Part shown: one piece after another, positions 5,930 through 10,030 of the stretch
How positions within the stretch are numbered: the first letter of the stretch is position 1
Layout: each line of letters begins with the position of its first letter
From: Aquabacterium sp.
GTDB taxonomy: Bacteria; Pseudomonadota; Gammaproteobacteria; Burkholderiales; Burkholderiaceae_C
Reading direction: 5' to 3'
DNA: 10,030 nt
NCBI GenBank assembly: GCA_030654555.1
Contig: JAURXG010000426.1
Span: 1 to 10,030 of the forward strand
Notes under the pieces: model-generated
What the model was told of the DNA's origin: nothing
Seen by the model: only the letters and a program-made list of their open reading frames with translations
The model's database searches: none
Made by a program: the position numbers and the translations under genes

Positions 5930-6715
5930 CTACTTGCGCACGAACCGCACGATCATCTCGACGATGCTGTCGCGGCGCGCACCCATCGCGCGGGGATCGT
6001 CGAGATCACGCTGGAAGATCAGCGAGAACGTGTGGCGGTTGGCCACGTTGAACACCGACAGCGCGCTGATCGACATGTGCAGGTCCACCGGGTCGATGCC
6101 CGTACGGAACACGCCCTGCGCCACGCCGCGTTCGTAGATCTGGCGCAGGCCGTCGATCGCCGGCACGTTGAGCTGGTGGATCGACTGGCTCTGCGCCAGG
6201 TACTGCCCGCGATGGATGTTCTCGGTCATCACCAGGCGGATGAACTCGGGGTGCGCCAGCTGGTAGTCCACCGTGAAGCCCACCAAGCGGCGCAACGCAT
6301 CTTCGGGCGCCAGGTCGGCCAGGTGCAGCTCGCTCTCGATGCTGCGCATGCGCCGGTAGGCCTCCTCCAGCGCGGCCACGTACAGGCCCTCCTTGCTGGC
6401 GAAGTAGTAATAGATCATGCGCTTGCTGGTGCGCGTGGCCGCGGCGATCTCGTCGATGCGCGCGCCGGCCAGGCCCTTGTCGGCGAACTCCTGGATCGCC
6501 ACCTCCAGGATGTCGGCCATCGTGCGCTCGGGGTCGTTGGTGCGCGGCACGGTCACCGGCACCGGTGCCGCCGGTGCCGGGGCCGTGGCCTCATCCGCGC
6601 GCGCCGTCACCGGCTTCGCCACCCGGCCCGGCGGACGACCCACGGGGCGCTTGGCCGGCGCGGATGCAGCAGGCCGGGCCGGCCATCGGACGGGTTTTTG
6701 TACTGGTTCGTTCAT
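5930..6715 (-). CDS. TetR/AcrR-family transcriptional regulator with Ala/Pro-rich, AT-hook-like N-terminus
   Basis: This 261-residue regulator has its TetR DNA-binding domain at about 61-110: the helix-turn-helix is ARIDEIAAATRTSKRMIYYYF (85-105, in part) followed by SKEGLY. Residues 115-261 form the helical ligand-binding and dimer domain, which I cannot assign to a ligand. Ahead of the HTH is a roughly 60-residue low-complexity segment rich in Ala, Pro, Val and Arg. It includes KRPVGRPPGR (22-31), which resembles an AT-hook core (GRP flanked by basic residues). ATG at 6715 is the only upstream ATG; the next Met, residue 66, would remove the start of the HTH domain. The gene is codirectional with, and 389 bp upstream of, the TRAP operon, so it probably represses or induces it. 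It diverges from the cytochrome operon across 100 bp. Confidence 0.9.
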   Translation of the reverse strand: MNEPVQKPVRWPARPAASAPAKRPVGRPPGRVAKPVTARADEATAPAPAAPVPVTVPRTNDPERTMADILEVAIQEFADKGLAGARIDEIAAATRTSKRMIYYYFASKEGLYVAALEEAYRRMRSIESELHLADLAPEDALRRLVGFTVDYQLAHPEFIRLVMTENIHRGQYLAQSQSIHQLNVPAIDGLRQIYERGVAQGVFRTGIDPVDLHMSISALSVFNVANRHTFSLIFQRDLDDPRAMGARRDSIVEMIVRFVRK

Positions 6716-6764
6716 GGCGTCGCCAGCTTATCAGGCGGGATGCGGCGCTCGCCACGCGCTGCGG

Positions 6765-6781
6765 GTTAAGCCAACCCTAAG
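6765..6781 (+). promoter_or_regulatory. PmrA/QseB-type response-regulator box upstream of shp
   Basis: The hexamers GTTAAG (6765-6770) and CCTAAG (6776-6781) form a direct repeat with a 5-bp spacer, so their phase is 11 bp. This matches the known PmrA box pattern, (C/T)TTAAG-N5-(C/T)TTAAG, also used by QseB-like regulators, with one or two substitutions. It ends 34 bp before the shp start, where an activator site overlapping the -35 region would be expected. The cluster encodes a QseB-type regulator, which fits. GAAGAT (6792-6797) is a weak candidate -10. The box also lies in the TetR upstream region. Confidence 0.5.
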
Positions 6782-6815
6782 ACCCGTTGCCGAAGATGCG
6801 GGCCAAGGAGCTGCC

Positions 6816-7241
6816 ATGAACCCCCTCACCCGCACCAACCGCACCATCCCCCTCGCCGGCACCCTGCTGGCCGGCCTGATCCTGCTCACGGCCGGGCCCG
6901 TGGCGCGCGCCGCCACGCCCGCCGAACTGCTGGCCGGCTACACCGCCCAGGCCGGCGCACCGGCCCAGGCCGTGCGTGGCCAGCAGTTCTTCACCACCAC
7001 GCACGGGCGCGAATGGAGTTGCGCCAGCTGCCACGGCGCCTCGCCCACGCAGGGCGGCAAGCATGCGTCCACCGGCAAGCCCATCGGCGCGCTGGCACCG
7101 GCCTTCAACCCCGAGCGCTTCACCGACCCGGCCAAGGCCGAGAAGTGGTTCCGCCGCAACTGCAACGACGTCGTCGGGCGTGAATGCAGCACCGGCGAAA
7201 AGGCCGACCTGCTGGCCTGGCTGATGACGCTCAAGCCCTGA
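6816..7241 (+). CDS. shp: SHP-family (DUF1924) monoheme cytochrome c
   Basis: This 141-residue precursor has a signal peptide ending near ARA (30-32), giving a mature periplasmic protein of about 109 residues, close to the size of Rhodobacter sphaeroides SHP. The single heme site is CASCH (69-73), with H73 as proximal ligand. Near the C-terminus RRNCNDVVGREC (113-124) holds N115, which aligns with the unusual Asn axial ligand of SHP. C116 and C124 can form the disulfide known beside it. SHP hemes release Asn on reduction and bind O2 or NO, so the protein is thought to act as a terminal electron acceptor or ligand-detoxifying heme protein. The start at 6816 has AAGGAG five bases upstream. The following diheme cytochrome and cytochrome b are the expected electron donors. 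Family assignment is firm; the physiological role is not settled. Confidence 0.9.
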   Translation: MNPLTRTNRTIPLAGTLLAGLILLTAGPVARAATPAELLAGYTAQAGAPAQAVRGQQFFTTTHGREWSCASCHGASPTQGGKHASTGKPIGALAPAFNPERFTDPAKAEKWFRRNCNDVVGRECSTGEKADLLAWLMTLKP

Positions 7242-7264
7242 ACTCCCCTGCCCTGGACACCCCC

Positions 7265-7750
7265 ATGACGACCCCCCTGACGATCCATCGCGCTGGCCTG
7301 CTGCTGGCGCTGCTGGCCGGCGCGGCGCTGACCGCCCCGGCCCGCGCCGACAACCTGGCCGCGCCGCAGCTGCCGGCCTATCAGCAGGAATGCGCGGCCT
7401 GCCACCTGGCCTATCCGCCGGGGCTGCTGCCGGCGGCGTCGTGGCAGCGGCTGATGGCCAACCTGCCCAAACACTTCGGCACCGATGCCTCGCTCGATGC
7501 GCCCACGCTGAAGACGCTGTCGGCCTTCCTGGCGGCCAACGCCGGCAGCCTCAAGAAGGTGGCGCGCGACCCCTCGCCGCCGCCCGACGACCGCATCAGC
7601 CAATCGGCCTGGTTCGTGCGCGAGCACCGCGAGATCGACCGCGCCACCTGGCAGCGCAAGGCCATCGGCAGCCCGTCCAACTGCGCCGCCTGCCACACCG
7701 GCGCGGCGCAGGGCCGGTTCAGTGAACAAGACCTGCGCATCCCGAAGTGA
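7265..7750 (+). CDS. dhc: diheme cytochrome c (DHC family), electron donor to SHP
   Basis: This 161-residue precursor has a signal peptide ending around PARA (25-28), so it is periplasmic. It has two CAACH sites, at 43-47 and 140-144. The mature protein contains exactly four histidines: H47 and H144 in the heme sites, plus H70 (PKHFG) and H121 (REHREI). That is just enough for two bis-His hemes, as known for DHC, so H70 and H121 are the inferred distal ligands. It starts 23 bp after shp and is followed 19 bp later by cytochrome b, an arrangement typical of the SHP cluster. No clear Shine-Dalgarno precedes ATG 7265, suggesting coupled translation. Its role is probably to carry electrons from the membrane cytochrome b to SHP. 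Confidence 0.9.
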   Translation: MTTPLTIHRAGLLLALLAGAALTAPARADNLAAPQLPAYQQECAACHLAYPPGLLPAASWQRLMANLPKHFGTDASLDAPTLKTLSAFLAANAGSLKKVARDPSPPPDDRISQSAWFVREHREIDRATWQRKAIGSPSNCAACHTGAAQGRFSEQDLRIPK

Positions 7751-7769
7751 TGCCCTCCGCGAGAACACC

Positions 7770-8465
7770 ATGACCCCGAAACCCCTGCGACTGACACCGA
7801 ACATTCTGGTCTGGGACCTGCCCGTGCGGGTGTTCCATTGGCTGCTGGCGCTGAGCTTTGCCGGCGCCTGGATCACCGCCGAGAGCGAGCGCTGGCGCCT
7901 GCTGCACGTCACGCTGGGCTACACCATGGGCGGGCTGCTGGCCTTTCGCGTGCTGTGGGGCCTGGTGGGCACGCGCCACGCGCGCTTCAGCGATTTCGTG
8001 CGCGGCCCGCGTGCGGCGCTGCGCTACCTGGGCGGGCTGCTGCGCGGCCAGCCCGAGCCCTACGTCGGCCACAACCCGGCGGGGGCGCTGGCCATCGTGG
8101 CGCTGCTGGCGCTGGGCGGCCTGATCGTGGCCACCGGCTGGGCCAACTACAACGAGCTGGGCGGCGACCTGATGGAGGAACTGCACGAAGGCCTGGCCAG
8201 CACCATGCTGGCGGTGGTGGCCGTGCACGTGCTGGCGGTGATCGTGTCGAGCCGGCTGCACCACGAGAACCTGGTGCGGGCGATGATCACCGGCCGCAAG
8301 CACGGCGCCCCTGGCGACGGCATCCGGCATGCCTGGCGCAGCGTGGCCGCGCTGATGCTGGTGGCGGTGCTGGGGTTCTGGACCTGGCAGTGGCAGGACG
8401 CACCACGCGCCGATGCCGTCGCCGGCGTGCACGCCACCCAGCCCGGCGATGACGACGACGACTGA
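7770..8465 (+). CDS. cytochrome b561-type membrane protein of the SHP/DHC cluster
   Basis: This 231-residue inner-membrane diheme cytochrome b has four helices around 20-38, 46-66, 104-123 and 140-161, and a further hydrophobic segment at 191-207. The histidines expected to bind two b hemes are H23 (RVFHWLL), H46 (RLLHVTLGY), H139 (EELHEGLA) and H153 (VAVHVLAV), the pattern of bacterial b561/NiFe-hydrogenase-type cytochrome b. It probably takes electrons from quinol and passes them to DHC. The C-terminus is a run of Asp residues (227-231) after a soluble tail. ATG 7770 fits the family start (NILVWDLPVRVFHW follows); an upstream in-frame ATG at 7722 would overlap dhc and add an unrelated 16 residues. 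The ribosome site is weak, as for dhc. Confidence 0.9.
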   Translation: MTPKPLRLTPNILVWDLPVRVFHWLLALSFAGAWITAESERWRLLHVTLGYTMGGLLAFRVLWGLVGTRHARFSDFVRGPRAALRYLGGLLRGQPEPYVGHNPAGALAIVALLALGGLIVATGWANYNELGGDLMEELHEGLASTMLAVVAVHVLAVIVSSRLHHENLVRAMITGRKHGAPGDGIRHAWRSVAALMLVAVLGFWTWQWQDAPRADAVAGVHATQPGDDDDD

Positions 8466-8469
8466 TCCG

Positions 8470-8515
8470 TCCCGGCACCCGCCTGCCTGTCCGCCTGTCC
8501 GCCCGTCTGCCCGCC
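8470..8515. repeat. pyrimidine-rich short tandem tract before the response regulator gene
   Basis: The 62-bp gap between cytochrome b and the regulator has a C/T-rich stretch with only one A between 8466 and 8516. CCTGTCCG is exactly duplicated in tandem at 8486-8493 and 8494-8501 and followed by a degenerate third unit, CCCGTCTG (8502-8509). There is no purine-rich ribosome site before ATG 8528. It may be slippage-prone sequence or a leader affecting expression of the two-component genes; no function can be assigned. Confidence 0.45.
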
Positions 8516-8527
8516 TAACATCCCGCC

Positions 8528-9199
8528 ATGCGCATCCTGCTCGCCGAAGACGACACCCTGCTGGGCGACGGCCTGCGCGCCGGCCTGCGGCAGGCCGGCT
8601 TCCAGGTCGACTGGGTGCGTGACGGCGCCGCCGCCGAGCGTGAGCTGCGCGCCCAGCCCTACGCCGCCGCGGTGCTCGACCTGGGCCTGCCGCTGATGGA
8701 CGGGCTGGACGTGCTGGCGTCGGTGCGCCGTGCCGGCGTCACCGTGCCGGTGCTGGTGCTCACCGCGCGCGACGCCGTGCCCGACCGCGTACGCGGGCTC
8801 GACCTCGGCGCCGATGATTACGTGGTCAAGCCGGTCGACCTGGACGAGCTGGCGGCGCGCCTGCGTGCGCTGGTGCGCCGTGCCCACGGCCAGCCGCAGG
8901 AGCAGCTGCAGGTGCAGGGCGTGCAGCTCGATCCGGCCGGCCGCACGGTGGCCCGCGACGGTCAGGCCGTGGCCCTGTCCACGCGCGAGTTCGATCTGCT
9001 GCACGCGCTGATGCTCAACGCCGGGCGGGTGCTCTCGCGCGAGCAGCTGGAACAGCACCTCTACAGCTGGGGCCGCGAGGTCGAGAGCAACGCGGTGGAG
9101 GTGCACATCCACCACCTGCGCAAGAAGCTGGGCGCCGAACTGATCCAGACCGTGCGCGGCGTGGGTTACCTGTGCCCCAAGACCGCCAGCGTGGCCTGA
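8528..9199 (+). CDS. OmpR-family response regulator (QseB/PmrA type)
   Basis: This 223-residue cytosolic regulator has an N-terminal receiver domain (1-118) with the acidic pocket D8/D9, phosphoacceptor D51 (VLDLGLP), T79 and K101 (VVKPVD). The winged-helix output domain spans about 125-218, with STREFDLLHAL, SREQLEQHLY, and the recognition-helix region SNAVEVHIHHLRKKLG ending VRGVGYL. Length and motifs are those of QseB/PmrA/TctD-like OmpR regulators. It lies 62 bp after cytochrome b and its TGA overlaps the kinase ATG, so the two signalling genes form a unit. Its likely target is the direct-repeat box upstream of shp, which would make the cluster self-contained; that link is inference. The ATG at 8528 lacks a visible ribosome site but gives the exact family N-terminus (MRILLAEDD). 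Confidence 0.95.
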   Translation: MRILLAEDDTLLGDGLRAGLRQAGFQVDWVRDGAAAERELRAQPYAAAVLDLGLPLMDGLDVLASVRRAGVTVPVLVLTARDAVPDRVRGLDLGADDYVVKPVDLDELAARLRALVRRAHGQPQEQLQVQGVQLDPAGRTVARDGQAVALSTREFDLLHALMLNAGRVLSREQLEQHLYSWGREVESNAVEVHIHHLRKKLGAELIQTVRGVGYLCPKTASVA

Positions 9200-10030
9200 T
9201 GCGGGCCCTGCCGTCGTCGCTGCAGGGCCGGCTGCTGGCCGGCGTGCTGGGCGCGGTGGTGCTGGTGTGGGGGGCCACCGCGGCCTTCACCTGGTCGGAC
9301 GTGCAGCACGAGCTGGACGAACTGCTCGACGGCCACCTGGCCCAGGCGGCGGCCCTGCTGGTGGTGCAGCAGGCCAGCGCGGGCGACGACGATCGCCGCC
9401 TCGACGCCCCGCAACTGCACCGCTATGCACCGCGCGTGGTCTTCCAGGTGTGGCACGACGGCGTGCTGACGATGCGCTCGGCCAACGCCCCCGGCGCGCC
9501 GATGGTGGCCATCGACCCCCGAGCCGCCCGGCGCGGCAAGCTCACGCGGGACGACGACGACCACGACGCCTCGCGCCGCAGCCGGGCGGCGCCTTCGGCC
9601 TTCGGCCTGGGCTTCCACGACGTGCAGCTTGCCGGCACGGCATGGCGCGTGTTCGTGGCGCAAGGCGCCGAGCGCGACGTGCAGGTCTTCGTGGGTGAGC
9701 AGGCCGCGTCGCGCCACGACATCCTGCGGGCCGTGCTGCGCGGCACGCTGTGGCCGCTGGCGCTGGCCTTGCCGTTGCTGGCGCTGCTGATCTGGTGGGC
9801 GGTGCGCCAGGCCACCGCGCCGCTGCGCAGCCTGGGCAAGACGCTGGCCGCGCGCGATGCGCAGGCGCTGGGCCCCGTGACGCTGCCCGACGCGCCGGCC
9901 GAGATGGCGCCGATGCTGGACGCGCTGAACCAGCTGTTCGGCCGCATCCGCACGATGGTGGAGGCCGAGCGCCGCTTCACCGCCGATGCCGCGCACGAAC
10001 TGCGCACGCCGATCGCCGCGATCCGCACCC
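9199..10030 (+). CDS. QseC-type sensor histidine kinase, 3' end cut by the window
   Basis: The first 277 residues are visible. The ATG at 9199 overlaps the regulator stop (TGATG), implying translational coupling. There is a membrane helix at about 9-31, a periplasmic sensor region at about 32-182, and a second helix at about 183-203. A linker/HAMP-like segment (204-255) follows, and the dimerisation/phosphoacceptor helix FTADAAHELRTPIAAIR carries H266. The ATP-binding domain is beyond the edge. VWHDGVLTMRSANAP (84-98) is typical of the QseC-like sensor domain. The periplasmic region contains a charged insert with four Asp, His, then Asp (118-123) flanked by Arg and Lys. The stimulus is unknown. 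Given the linked SHP/DHC/cytochrome b genes it may relate to redox, NO or metal stress, but the sequence does not show this. Confidence 0.93.
   Translation, partial: MRALPSSLQGRLLAGVLGAVVLVWGATAAFTWSDVQHELDELLDGHLAQAAALLVVQQASAGDDDRRLDAPQLHRYAPRVVFQVWHDGVLTMRSANAPGAPMVAIDPRAARRGKLTRDDDDHDASRRSRAAPSAFGLGFHDVQLAGTAWRVFVAQGAERDVQVFVGEQAASRHDILRAVLRGTLWPLALALPLLALLIWWAVRQATAPLRSLGKTLAARDAQALGPVTLPDAPAEMAPMLDALNQLFGRIRTMVEAERRFTADAAHELRTPIAAIRT

Noticed and set aside
6557..6570. Perfect 14-bp palindrome CGGCACCGGTGCCG
   Set aside because: It lies in the Ala/Pro/Val-rich coding arm of the TetR gene, where GC-rich codon repeats produce such palindromes by chance; an autoregulatory site cannot be excluded, but nothing supports it.
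7722..7769. Upstream ATG for cytochrome b adding 16 residues
   Set aside because: It overlaps the end of dhc, and the added residues do not resemble the family; ATG 7770 gives the normal N-terminus.
8147..9115. Long minus-strand open frame opposite cytochrome b and the response regulator
   Set aside because: It is a low-complexity antisense shadow of two genes with clear functional residues.
9166..9996. Minus-strand open frame opposite the sensor kinase
   Set aside because: It is a His/Arg/Gln-rich shadow; the plus-strand kinase has the H-box and helices in the right order.

Overview
The window is GC-rich and almost fully coding, with the codon usage and gene families of a betaproteobacterium, most likely of the order Burkholderiales (Comamonadaceae or the Rubrivivax/Leptothrix group). 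This placement rests on composition and gene content only; there is no rRNA or other marker gene. I see no tRNA, rRNA, CRISPR array, transposase or integrase.

Left part, minus strand (5540 down to 1): a six-gene run reads dctQ, dctM, dctP, a catabolic-type quinate/shikimate dehydrogenase, a 4-hydroxyphenylpyruvate-dioxygenase-like (HPPD-like) protein, and a TIM-barrel protein resembling 3-dehydroshikimate dehydratase that runs off the left edge. The best reading is a quinate/shikimate (or dehydroshikimate) utilisation operon. A TRAP transporter brings the acid in, the NAD-type dehydrogenase oxidises it, and the dehydratase makes protocatechuate. In the known two-domain enzyme QuiC, the TIM-barrel and HPPD-like domains form one polypeptide in that order. 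Here they are separate genes in the reverse order, and the HPPD-like protein has lost one of the three canonical metal ligands. A GC-rich interspersed repeat occurs twice in the operon: once between the two QuiC-like genes, where it carries a perfect 12-bp hairpin, and once inside the 5' end of the dehydrogenase gene, where it encodes an N-terminal extension.

Middle (5541-6815): a 389-bp spacer holds an AT-rich island with an imperfect palindrome in front of dctQ, a likely promoter/operator. Next comes a TetR-family regulator on the minus strand with an unusual 60-residue Ala/Pro-rich, AT-hook-like N-terminus. It is the obvious candidate regulator of the TRAP operon. The TetR gene and the next operon are divergent across 100 bp.

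Right part, plus strand (6816 to the end): a c-type cytochrome of the SHP (sphaeroides heme protein, DUF1924) family, a diheme cytochrome c (DHC), a four-helix cytochrome b561-like membrane protein, an OmpR/QseB-type response regulator and the start of a QseC-type sensor kinase. SHP, DHC and cytochrome b form a recognised gene cluster in proteobacteria. Electrons probably flow from quinol through cytochrome b to DHC and then to SHP, whose heme can bind small ligands such as O2 or NO. A direct repeat, GTTAAG-N5-CCTAAG, just upstream of shp matches the PmrA/QseB-type response-regulator box, which suggests that the linked two-component system controls the cytochromes.
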